From Hyparrhenia diplandra (taxonomy: Eukaryota; Streptophyta; Magnoliopsida; Poales; Poaceae): a stretch of 64,000 nucleotides of DNA. Where the stretch lies: positions 87,827 to 151,826 of the forward strand of contig JADLZK010010182.1 of the NCBI GenBank assembly GCA_015847255.1, written 5' to 3'. Below, piece after piece: positions 19,414 through 30,081 of the stretch (position 1 is its first letter; every line of letters begins with the position of its first letter). The notes under the pieces are model-generated. The model was not told the DNA's origin and did not search any database. It saw only the letters and a list, made by a program, of their open reading frames with translations. A program made the position numbers and the translations under genes.

Positions 19414-22400
19414 GCAATTGGCCTAAAGATTCTAATAATGATCTTGATGTCCGCTAATTTAGTGTATCACTAGCTTTAGTAGGATTACCCTTGTTACGTT
19501 GAGTTGTGGAATAGACGGGGACGAGAAGATGTCGTTGCGACCTTCCGACAAGATTCCACAAGACGAGAAAAGAAGACTGATTGAAGAACCCAGGGTGCCT
19601 GATAAGTCAAGATTCATCAACATTGGAACCCTGCTATCTCAAGGTATGCATTTAAATATATATATTATATTCCAACCATATGTAGATTAGAGAAGAAGTA
19701 GCCGTCACAAGAAATCAATGCACACATCTCAAGTGACGTACATAGAAGCTGCACATCATGGTAAGTATGATTAAAAGGTGAGAAAGTCTTGCTCATGGAC
19801 TATAAACTATTTGAGTAGTTATCATTTAAATTCTTGCATTGCATTACATATTTACTTTGATCAAATCATGCATTCACTCGCTTAGTTTATGTTTTTGCTT
19901 AGTAGATCCATTGCATGTTTAGATCTTTGCATACATCCATGTCGTTTGCATCTAAAAGAAAAAAATCCTCACCACGATCATGCTCTTCCATCTCTAATTG
20001 GATAAATCTCTATAGTGCTTTCATGTTACCTTTGTTTGCTATAATATGCTAAGGTTTGGGAATATCTTCATACATCTATTAAATGAAGCATGGTGCTTAG
20101 TTTAGGAGTGGTGATTTTACTTCCATTGGCTTTTAAATTAAGCGTGATGCTTAGGATAAAATGCCTTTCTAAATCAAATTGGACGTGGTGTCTAGGTTGA
20201 TTTTTGAACCAATAGTATGTTGTAGTAGATGCTGGTATATTTTGTTGGACTAACCCTTGTAGAAAACTCTCAAATCCAATTCGGGCAAGTCAAGAGATGA
20301 ACTCATATCAGAGATGAAGCAAGGCATATGATGAACTCCAAATTGGTGCGAAAGACACGGCTCATTCATCATTGATGGAAGAATTGTAAGTATTGAATAT
20401 CATTCACCTTGTCTTTTGCTACAAGTTACCTTTGCCTTGATCCATATACTAGAGTGCAGCCATAAAAAAAAATAACAATAAATAAATAAATAAATAATTT
20501 TGGTATAACACGAGATCTGTGCTAAAAGATAAACAAAGATCCATCTTTTCATTAGCATAGATTGGGTCATATGAACCTTGGACAACAACCCCTGCATCAA
20601 CCATGTTGTATATTCCCTTGGGTATGTGTCCACTAACATTTTCTTGAGGAAAGGTGCGTGCTATGTTTATTCAATGAAAAAGAATGTCATATAACACAAT
20701 CTAGAAAAGTAATCACTCTAAAGAAGTGGATGGACAAAGCAACAGGCCACTAAAACATCAAAGACAGGTAGGTGAATATAAACCTCATATTAGTATACAA
20801 CTTCTGTCTTATGTTTAAAGAAAAAAAAATAATAATAATATATATCCGAGCACATGAAGGCTCATGCTAAAAGAAACATGTTCCTAGGACAAGTTCCCTT
20901 CGGGTATTCTTGGCCACTAACCTTGCAGGAACAAAGGATGAACAACGTCTAAGGACATGGTAATTGCAACACACGATTAGGGATGGTTCAGCATTCACAC
21001 TTAAAGTGTCGAGTGACAGGAAGGCTTGAGCATGGGGGAAGAAGGTAGACTCCTTTAAAGATCATCCGACATACTCCTCCTCTTCTCAAGCTCCCATCAC
21101 TCTGACATGCTGGTTTGCAATTCCCCTACTCACTATTACTTTGTCTCTCTAAGTTTGAATAGTTAATAAATGTCATACATCAAAATCAAACTTAGGATAA
21201 TAAAATTTCCCACTAGAGAAAAAGTAATAGTGAGCACTTGTTACTTAAAATATCCAACCAAAACTTTTCTTCGCATAGAAGCAACAACCTTTAGCTTCAT
21301 GACAGTTCTACCCTTAAAATTACTTGTACATTCCTTCGGGTATATATTGTCAACTAATACTATAGGAATAAAACTATGAGAGGAGCTAAAAGGTCCTAGC
21401 TCAATTTGAAGAACAAGAAAGAAAGGCCGATACAATAAAAGAGACAAGTGAGGAACAAGATACACAAGATGCCAAAGAAGGAAAGCTTCGAGCAGAAGAA
21501 AAGGACCACCACAAGGTGTTGCGATGTTGTCACATTCCAATAATAGGGTAACATCTTGAGGTAAGTTGTCATTACTTAAGCTTTTCCTTAAGAATGACTT
21601 GTTCACAAATAAAGATTTAAACATGTTAGAGTAACAACCTTGCCTGATCCAACTTCATTAGCTCAACATGTTTTGTTTCTTTAGTTGTTCCTACCACCAC
21701 TCTCTTGATCTCATAGTTCTAATCATGTAAGCTAGAAAGTTGCACACCTTGCTTTGGAATAAGATAATCATGCCTTTGATATATCATGTATAGACAAGAA
21801 AACTCTTCCAAGAGTCAAGGAGTTTGTTTCTAACCGTTGAAAGTTTTTATTGCAACATTCATGCTCAATCTTCGATCTTGTCACCCAAGTTAGGTATAAG
21901 AAAAGCATATAATAAATCAACTCTATCTTGTTTATAGTTCCTATGGTTAGAGAAGAATAAATGAAGTTTGGTTCTGTTGGTGTTTTCCCACCAACAGAGC
22001 CCATACACTTGATCTCTACCATGACTTTGCAAGCAGGACACACTTTGAGCAAAATGGTGGAGAAGCCTACCAGTCTCTCTAGACTTCAACAAGTGAATGT
22101 CCTACAAGCATGCACACTAAACAAGAAGCTGCTTATGCTTTACTCCAACTCATAAGACCAGCTAAGAACATGGGTGACGTCGTCCTTCACCATCTCAAGG
22201 AGCATAACTGTCAAGATCAGATAATACACTCAAGGAAACGACAAGGTAAGAAGTCTCGTTCAGAGGACTTAAAACACTGAATCCTCGCCGAAAAGGTAAG
22301 ATCGGTAGTTATCTATATGCATAGCATATTTACTTCCTCGCATTGCATAATTATTTTCCTTTAGCATATTTACATTATAGCACTAGCCTTGCATTTGAAA

Positions 22401-23343
22401 AGAAAAAAAAATATTTGTTTGTTGCATAGACATGAAAAACTCTAAGCCCCATGTGAGTAGTTTTGTGGCGTGTGACAACCCACAAGGATATTTCTTGTGG
22501 TGGCATAAAAATAAAATAAATATGCATGCATCATCATCTTTATTTGCATAGAAAATCCAAAAATATTAATGTTTCTTTGAATTCTTGTCTTAATGGTATT
22601 ATCATCCTTGGCAACAAGAAGCTAAGTGGTTAAAACCACTAACGCCTAACTAGTTCCACTAGTTTTGTTGTCTATTTGAGTTCAGCAGGATTTCAAGGAA
22701 GAGAGGAATGACACACATGGTGTCCAGCATTAAAGAAGATCAATCAGCCACCATTACTATCTACCTCTACTTCCAACCATCAAGAACATCAAAGACTATG
22801 TCAACATCCGGCTTGGGGGAGGGCAACCCCCATGCATCCAGATAAGTATCTCTCTATCTTATTTAATACAAGCTAGATATGTTTGTTTTATTAGAAAGAT
22901 ATAAAAAGATGCATAATTAAGGAAACCAAATAAAAAGAGTCAATCTAGTCTTTCTTAAAGAGTCTTTATTAGAGTGTGAGAATAAAATAAACTCTGAAGA
23001 TAATCTCTAGCCTTGGAGATGATGAATAGTTGCTCCGTCATAATTCCTTTCAAGTACCTACCTTTCAAGCTTAATTTCTCTCAAGCTTTTAATGCAACTG
23101 CTTTGACTTGAGATTTGACCTGAAACCTGTGGGTAGCAAATGCTTGCTCTGAAGTCTAGGTAATTGACGGATATGATATATAAGAGTCTGAGTTGCTATT
23201 TATCTTACTCCTAATGATACTAGATTTCTAGAGATTTATCTTTTGAAAATTAAAAGTGCACATGATAAGTTCATGTATGACAGAGTGTTGAACCTCCTAC
23301 CATAGCCATATATACATGCTCCATAGATTAGGAAAACTTTTTG

Positions 23344-23370
23344 ATATATATATATATATATATATATATA
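23344..23370 (+). repeat. AT dinucleotide microsatellite
   Basis: An uninterrupted ATAT run of 27 bp inside LARD+. The matching site of LARD- (near 45785) has only a short TATATATATG. Confidence 0.9.
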
Positions 23371-23744
23371 GGTCGCTTGCTTTGCATTAAGTTTGGTCAA
23401 TCTTTGTCGACCCTTAGAAACTTGTCATGCTGATCATGTACACTTCACCACACTCCACTCGATTCATTCCACTTCATTACACTCCACCTCGTTCTACTCT
23501 ACTTCACTTGCATTTATGCTACTTCTATCTTGGAAGTACGCATCCACAAAGCATCCACTAAATATCCACCAAAAATGTTCTACTCCTACCTTGGGAGAGA
23601 GCAACCAAAAATATTCCATACACCCATCCACTCATCCATATCTAGCCAATGTCTTACAGAAGCTCCATTACATTTGTTTATCTCTCAAAAGTTATTGCAA
23701 AAGAGATTTGGGTTGTATATTAAAAAAAAGAAGGGGGAGATGAA

Positions 23745-23862
23745 AAATGGACAAGTGTCCTACGGGCGAGTAGAGCCTACCTCCCTAAGAAAAAGAAAGA
23801 ATAAAGGAGAGTTAAAAAAAATGGACAAGTGTCCACTGTAAACAATGAGTACTTAGATGCTC
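23745..23862 (+). repeat. Tandem GACAAGTGTCC units in LARD+ 3' region
   Basis: Two units, the first reading GACAAGTGTCCTACGGGCGA followed by GTAGAGCCTACCTCC, the second degraded. The same unit is present in three copies in Athila-2 (53743-53912) and four in LARD- (45224-45463). Confidence 0.7.
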
Positions 23863-24615
23863 GCCTCTCCATAAAAAGAAAAATAAAGAAAGAGATAGAA
23901 CCCAAGTTCTCATAAAGTTTTCAGATTCCAAGAGAGAGATGATTCCTCAAGGAGCAAAAGTAGAATTAGGCTTTCCCCTCATTCATTTCGTACACCTTAC
24001 CATATTCCCTACCATATCCACTATATTCTTTCCACCATACACATGCACCACTTGATCAGTGTGACTCGTGACTTTGGATCCATTGCTTGAACTTACAATA
24101 TATGTTTAGTAAGTAGATTTCGTTTTCTTCCACCTAGAGCTCCAGATATAAGCCTTAGATATAGTGTGAGAGAGAAGAAGGCATAGTGTCCTACTGCCTT
24201 ATTCCAAAAATAGCACATATTATGAGAGAAAGGCAACACAACATTATTGCCTAAGTGAGGATCCACAAATACCACAAATGAGAGACTTGAGAGGGTCATA
24301 CAAAAGGAACTTTGAGTTTTATTTTGAAAACTTGCAAAAACTCCAGAATGAAGGTTGAACAAAGAGTTTGAGACATGGTGTTTGACTTGACTGTTCTATC
24401 TTTCAATTGCCCTAGATCCTAAGAAAAAGCTATAACCTCCATGGTTAAAAGTAATATGGGTAAGTTGAAGGTTGACAAAGTTTTTTCTAACATAGAGGAG
24501 AAATTTTGTTTGAAAGCATGTGTAATTTTGAGGCGTGAAAGTGTTGTAGCAACTCCTGATCCATTGCTCAGTTTGACTTTGCTAGGGACTAGCAAAGGGT
24601 AAGCTTGGGGGAACT

Positions 24616-26043
24616 TGTTGACACCTGTTATAGCATAATATTACTAGTCAACTAAACATGGATAGGGACTTAAAATGAATATCAACATAGACTAGGGGTC
24701 TAACTAACATAATTCCACAAGCTTTGGTGATTTATATCTTTTCAGGGACTTAACAGATAAATGCAGAGAAGAATGGAGAAAGTTCCAGAATATATCTCAC
24801 ATACGATGACAAGACTTAACCGTGAAGTAACTCGACCCAAAATATGGACTAAAACACTCTAGAAGGTACCAGAAGACACAGAAGAAAGATGACATGGTTT
24901 GGCCATAGGGGCCTGGCGGCCGGCCTAAATCTGCCTGGCGGCCGCCAGCTACTGAGAGCCAATCAGGGCTCATCTTTCTAGGTCGGTTTGTAACCGACTT
25001 TGAGGTTGTATCTACACCATTATTGAAGGTCGGTTTGATCCAATGGTCATCATTCGTCGCCAAGGCCTATATAAGAAGACCCCCTGACCCCAGGGCTAAA
25101 CCCTAATTCATTCTATCTCATTCTATTCATTATCTCTCAGTTGTAGAGGTGTCCCAATGTAAGGATAACCTCTCTCTCAGGGATTGGTGAATTAGAAGTA
25201 GATTAGTCATGTAATTAGAAGTAGATTAGTCATGTAATTAGAACTAGATTAGATCTAACTTAGATCTAATCAAGAGTAAAGGAGAGTGGAGCTATGCTCC
25301 TGTTCTGGAGATGTCTACAGAGTTTGGTATGTCTTTTATCCTTTCTTTGTAAGACCTATGATTCACATATTTATCTTCTCTATTTACTTTCATGTCTTAC
25401 ATATATGGTTAGGTATAGTTGTTATGCTATTGCATGGGATCTCCGCTCGTATTGAGGACTCTAGTTATTCATGGTAGCTAGAGTAGTAATCGATAGTATA
25501 GACATGATGTCTAGGCTATTGATTACCTGAGATTGCACCCAACCCCATGGATAGTTTGTGGTAGCCCCGGTGGTGTGGCCACGATGGCCGGACGTATTCC
25601 ACCACGTTTGGGGTGGTGTTTGTAGGATCAGTAGTCGGAGCTTCCTAGCCCCCTTCTCATCTCTTTCTGTGGCTAGTGTTCTGATGTCCCGAAGTGTTAT
25701 GGTGTGATTGCTATCATAGAACCTAAGTAATAGGGAAGTACCCAGGAACCTTGATCTCTCCCTTTGATCTCTTGATTAGTTTAGTTATTCTTTGATATCT
25801 TAGGTAGGTTATTATTTTATGCTTTGATATCAACTTATCCTTTATCAATTACCCCCTTACTATAGTCTAGTGGTTTGCTAAGATAGTGGATACATGATTG
25901 TGACTTATTAGAATTCTTTAGCCAAAGCTTCCCTGTGGATACGATACTCTAGAATACTCATCCTAGGGAAAAGCTACAATGGTAGGTGTTCTGTGCGCTT
26001 GCAGAATCCTTTATATTTTTTTAGCACTTAACAAATGCCAACA
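24616..26043 (+). repeat. 3' LTR of LARD+
   Basis: It starts TGTTGACACC and ends AATGCCAACA, with TATATAA at 25068-25074. Compared with the 5' LTR, differences cluster at CAG-type sites near 24945-24970 and 25570-25600 and at the very 3' end (GGTAGGTGTTCTGTGCGC against GGTACGCGTGTCTCAGGCGC). Confidence 0.93.
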
Positions 26044-26048
26044 GTAAC

Positions 26049-28020
26049 ATTTCCTGCAATGAGGGAACCTAAAGCTAGCTTCGCTAAGGAATCCGCCATC
26101 ATGTTTTGAGTCCTTATCCTGCGCAAAGAAGAGCCAGAAGCTTGTAGCATTGACGAGATCGTCTGTGTATGAGGCTTGGATCTCCACTCCAGTGGGTTGG
26201 TTTGTTCCTCCGAGTTGATGAAGTTTACTAGCTGCAAATTGTCGGAGAAGTAGTTGATGTCATGGAGTCCTAGCTGCGTCAGTAGCATCGTTGCCAACTC
26301 CATGGCCACCGTTTCTGCCATAAACACTGAAGTGGATTCCTACAAGCCTGCCTGAATGAAGAAACTAAGCAGTCTCTCAGAACAGGTGTCGACGAAGAAT
26401 ACTCCAATTCCTGCATTACTATGTTGATGTAATGGTGGAGCAGGCTGCAGGGAGGCATCGGTGTAGCATCTGGGACCGGTCTCTACAGCAGGGGAGTCCA
26501 CCAGAAACTTGTCCAAGCAACCTGCAGGGGAGATAATTGTACCTGGGACTGATGTAGTCGTGGCTGTGAGTACCAGAGCGTCCTCAACCTGCAAGGGGGA
26601 CTGCATATTTGCCTCAACCTGCAAGGTAGACTGCATATTTGCTGCGTAGTGACTCTGGAGCCCACGTGGTGTATGGTGACTCCGAAGGGGGGCGCTTGTA
26701 GGGGAAGTAGAGGAAGATGGACCTGCCAAGTTAATATTAATATCTTGATTCAGGGTGCCGTTGTTACCTTCATCGTGTCCAAGAGCCTGTAAATAAGTTT
26801 GGATATGAGCTTTGGCCGCCTTATGAACCTGGAAAGAGGTCCACGTTTTCCTCTGATACCTGTTGTCATTTCTTGCTTTCTAGATATACCACATTATAAA
26901 CAAGAACTTGAACAAGACATTGTCTGAGGGATTGGCAGTCAGAAGTAAAGGTAAGGTTATTTGAACACCATCCTCCACATGAGTGATATTGTGAGTATGA
27001 ATGGGAGGGGAAGCAGTTGCCCATACCTGAGTTGGGAGATGACATTGAAAGAAGATGTGATTGTTATCTTCAACAGCTCTACAGTAGGTGCAATGTTTAT
27101 CAATGTGTACTGAGAATCTACTTGCCCTTTCACCAGTTGCTAACGCCCTTCTACTAAGCCTCCATGCAAAGGTTTTCAACAGAGGAGGAATGGTTTTAGA
27201 TTTCCATACCTTTTGGAGGATGTGGTCAGCTTCATTTGAGATGCTTCTAGAGCCATTCGTGGGAAGAATGTGGATGGTTTGGGCAGCAAGATAATTGTAA
27301 GCAGCTTTGGTAGTGCAAATCCCATTGGCAGCCGGTGTCCATCTAAGGATATCATTTGAGTCAGAAGGGACAGTTTGGGTGGTTTGTATGGCTTGCACAG
27401 CTTCTGGGGAGAAGTTTGTGTCAAAAGAGTTTGGTTCCAAGTTTGAGTTCCAGACAGCCAGAGGTCAGCTACCTTAGAAGGGAGGGGGTTTGTGGTGGCT
27501 GGGAGTGAGAGGTGGTCATAGATGTCTTCCCAAACAGTAGACCAAGGGGTGGACCAGATGGAGGAATTACCACCATGGATTTGCATAACAGCATTATTAT
27601 GTAGGTGGCGCTTTACCTGCATGATAGAAGACCAGTAGATGGACCTAGAAGTGTTGTTAGGAGCGGTCCAAAAGGAGTTGTTGGGGAAATACTTGGCTTT
27701 GAGGATAGAAGAAAGAAAAGGGTTTTTCAGGGTTACCACATTCCATGCAGAGTGTATGATGAGGCTTTGATTAACAGTTTCCATGTCCCTGATGCCGAGC
27801 CCTCCTTGGTTCTTGGGTTTGCACGTCTTTCAATGACCTGTAAGTAATTGGGGAAGTTTCCTGTTCCTCCTGAACTCATGCCCACCAGAATCTTGTAATG
27901 ATAGTATTAATTTTCTTTATAAAAGCTTTAGAAAAGAGCATTGTGGACATATAATATATAGGAATGGAAGCAAAGACTGACTTAATGTATTGAAGTCTAC
28001 CTGCATGATTTAGCTTATTA
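26049..28020 (-). pseudogene. LINE ORF2 C-terminal part: RT end, zf-RVT, RNase H
   Basis: Read on the minus strand from about 28020: the RT C terminus (NHAGRLQYIKSVFASIPIYY, then INTIITRFWWA) and a middle region (RDMETVNQSLIIHSAWNVVT). Next is the zinc-binding domain found after plant LINE RTs (KTFAWRLSRRALATGERA, CTYCRAVEDNNHIFFQCH), and then an RNase H with RCYTDASLQ, MAETVAMELATMLL and QNMMADSLAKLALG. Two frameshifts (about 27860 and 27450) and two in-frame stops (about 26880 and 26340) break it. The RT catalytic box and everything upstream are missing, so the copy is 5'-truncated and dead. Confidence 0.85.
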
Positions 28021-28175
28021 GCCTTGATCGTACCAAACTTAGTCATGCGGGGCCCGCTGATGTTACGTGGGAAGCATGCGTTCACTGTTTTGTTCCCTGC
28101 TTCCTTCAAGACGACGCGTGCCTGCCTTCTGAGACTCCGGGCACAAGCTTCAATGGTCATCCTCATCCATACTTC

Positions 28176-28613
28176 TTGGCTTCATCCTCTTTTTATTTTT
28201 CCTTTCCTTTTATTTTTTCTTCTACCCAATATCAAGCAGCACAGTATCCATCGACATCAAGACCTCTTCGTATCCTCCGTCATTGGTTCGGCAGGGAGCC
28301 ACCCACCGGCTCTGGGGACGGCGTTCTTCTACCCGCCGGCGACTTGTTAAACATTATCTTTGGTCCGCCGGTGATGCAACTCCATGACGCCACTCTCATC
28401 CAGCTCAAGCCTACGCTCGACGAGGCCCTTCCGCCCCAACGGCACCATGCGTCTCTGACGCCTCTGCAGCCGTCCGCCGGCGACCTGCTCTCCTTTGACT
28501 TTTTGACAGGAATGGAAGCAACCGACGCGCCGGTGAGTGTGTGGTCACCACGGCACCCAACCGCTGCAGATGCAACCATTGACCCTCTTCTTGGAGTTGG
28601 AGCTACTCTCTAA
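28176..28613 (+). other. Unrecognised open frame, 145 codons
   Basis: ATG at 28176 opens MASSSFYFSFPFIFSSTQYQ and later QPSAGDLLSFDFLTGME. The start is hydrophobic and Ser/Phe rich, the rest GC-rich and Pro/Leu rich. No family was recognised. It lies between the LINE 5' truncation point and a small LINE-tail insertion. It could be a first-exon remnant of a host gene or chance. Confidence 0.25.
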
Positions 28614-28727
28614 CAACCTGTCTCAGTAGAGTATTTTAATTTGTTATTTGTTATTTGCAAGATTGACATATCATATTGAATGAAATGAAATTTGGACGAA
28701 ACAACCTCAAACAAAAAGTTTCATTCT

Positions 28728-28771
28728 CTCCTGCTTAATGAAATATGAGCCCTCGGGCTTCATCTAAAAAA
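28728..28771 (+). mobile_element. Minimal (44 bp) LINE-tail insertion
   Basis: CTCCTGCTTAATGAAATATG, then GAGCCCTCGGGCTTCATCT and an A-run, flanked by the direct repeat ACAAAAAGTTTCATTCT (28711-28727 and 28772-28788). The tail CTTAATGAAA...CATCT-A(n) resembles the LINE tail at 17650-17692. Confidence 0.7.
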
Positions 28772-28788
28772 ACAAAAAGTTTCATTCT

Positions 28789-28984
28789 AGAGCCTTATGG
28801 ACATTTAATTTCATGACTTAAAAATAGTTGGTAATCGTGCCAAGAGAGTATCATCTACACAAGACTCATTTCTTCTCTCTGCTTCAAATCATATCATCAA
28901 AAATTCCTACATGCCATCCTATTTAATGCAAATTAAACTCAAATGACACTCCCACTAAGACTAGTCTACTCTAACGTTCTATAT
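28789..28984. other. Intergenic DNA
   Basis: No gene or repeat was recognised between the small LINE tail and the inverted P450-upstream fragment. Confidence 0.5.
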
Positions 28985-29275
28985 GTTAGGTTATCTGCAC
29001 GAGACGATATAAATATAAATTAAACCTACCATTTGGCAACTAACCTCGTGTGTCTTTGTTAGTTTACGGGAGAGGGCATCAAGTGCGTGCTACAACTTTT
29101 ATTACGAAATAATCTTCCATCGAGTTCGGAACTGCAACTGGGCTATCTGCTTCCAGTGGAGTAGGCATCTACTAGTGCTTCTTCATTAGTATATATGCTG
29201 CGTCGATCTGTAACTTGTTTATTGGGGGGTGTCAACTCGTACGCCTATGAGATCGAGGAGATATATGCTGACCTC
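28985..29275 (+). repeat. P450-upstream fragment, inverted relative to the gene
   Basis: In plus orientation it has GCACGAGACGATATAAA, ACCATTTGGCAACTAACCTC, GCTACAACTTTTATTACGAAA and GAGGAGATATATGCTGACC. These match, in order, the complement of 16555 down to 16340. No P450 start codon follows it. Extra sequence splits the match. Confidence 0.75.
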
Positions 29276-29333
29276 CTGACTTGTACGTTTTATAGTTCTT
29301 CTCCAAGAAATGTTGATGCCCTCTCCCGTAAAC
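29062..29333. repeat. 21-bp perfect inverted repeat
   Basis: GTTTACGGGAGAGGGCATCA at 29062 is found again as its complement (TTGATGCCCTCTCCCGTAAA) at 29313-29332, with 230 bp between. It brackets part of the inverted P450-upstream fragment, so it may be the arms of a small foldback insertion or part of an inversion. Confidence 0.75.
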
Positions 29334-29694
29334 TTTTTTGCAGTTTGCATTTTCGAATCTAAGCATGGTCTTATTTGAGAACTAATTGTAGTCGATACTA
29401 CATGATATAAGAGAGAAAGGGATAGAGCTCGATGCATGCCATGCCTCGCGAACATTAAGAAGCATCGTGAATCATATCATTAGAGGAAAAAAAATACTGA
29501 ATCTACCAATTGTAACTGAATTTCGGAAAAGTCCACACCTCCGACATCGTTGATCTCCGTAGTTGTGCTAATTTCACAAAATTTATGTGTTTAGATTAAA
29601 TGTCACTTTAATGTCATTATTTAATTTTATAGTATTGTTATTTAATCATGCGATCCTTGTGTTTTTATATAAAAATTTAGTTATCCGGTAGCAA
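29334..29694. other. AT-rich intergenic DNA
   Basis: No feature was recognised. Confidence 0.5.
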
Positions 29695-29925
29695 CGCACG
29701 GGCGTGAGCTCAAGTTGCGAATGGTAGCTTTAGTTTAGATCGTCTCGTGCTGCACATAAAGCTTGTAGTGATGAGCAATTATTATATCTTAAATATTAGT
29801 GATGCCCAGTGTCACATCAAACGTTGTGATTCAAAGTATAGAAACGGAGCCAACAGATTCAGTGTACTGCTCTCATGAATGTTTATACAGATTATGTACA
29901 TCAAGCATACAACTCAGAGTTGACT
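29695..29925 (-). repeat. P450-upstream fragment, same direction as the gene
   Basis: It has TGCGAATGGTAGCTTTAGTT, TAGATCGTCTCGTGCTGCAC and GGAGCCAACAGATTC, then GTTTATACAGATTATG. This matches the flank of the truncated copy (17325-17800) but without the LINE insertion. It runs directly into the palindrome. Confidence 0.82.
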
Positions 29926-30045
29926 GGAATGACAGCAACAGACACAATAGTGACCACACAATCACCAAAGTGTCAGTTGCTACCATTCCAGTCAACTCTG
30001 AGTTGTATACTTGATGTACGTACGTAATCTGTATAAACATTCATG
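29874..30045. repeat. Near-palindrome, 172 bp
   Basis: The left arm starts CATGAATGTTTATACAGATT and runs through CAACTCAGAGTTGACTGGAA. The right arm has TTCCAGTCAACTCTGAGTTG and ends AATCTGTATAAACATTCATG. The centre (about 29959) is also imperfectly self-complementary (AGCAAC...GTTGCT, GTGTC...GACAC), so almost the whole 172 bp can fold back. The left arm is P450-upstream sequence. Confidence 0.88.
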
Positions 30046-30081
30046 GCGGGGCAGAGACGACTGTGCACCACGGACGCCAGG

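Larger units (their letters stand above)
19414..24600 (+). other. Non-coding internal region of LARD+
   Basis: About 5.2 kb with no frame resembling gag, protease, RT or integrase. It is collinear, in reverse, with the internal part of LARD- once the solo LTR there is removed (about 5.2 kb each). Shared blocks include CACTATTACTTTGTCTCTCT, the motif GGATATTTCTTGTGGTGGC and a G-run/C-run hairpin (TTGGGGGAGGGCAACCCCC). It also has an (AT)13 run at 23344-23370. Confidence 0.75.
17962..26043 (+). mobile_element. LARD+: non-coding LTR retrotransposon (8.1 kb)
   Basis: LTRs at 17962-19388 and 24616-26043 (1427 and 1428 bp) are nearly identical. The element is flanked by the 5-bp duplication GTAAC (17957-17961 and 26044-26048). 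It has a primer site and a purine tract (AAGCTTGGGGGAAC) directly before the 3' LTR. The 5.2-kb internal region has no gag or pol. Its LTRs and 3' untranslated sequence resemble those of the coding element Athila-2, so it fits a large retrotransposon derivative using enzymes supplied in trans. The first LTR base is C rather than T. Confidence 0.92.

Noticed and set aside
29700..29925. Target-site duplication of the minus-strand LINE (CATACAACTCAGA near 29907 against CATATACAACTCAGAC at 17795)
   Set aside because: The similarity extends for hundreds of bases as a duplicate of the P450 flank, so it is not a short target duplication.
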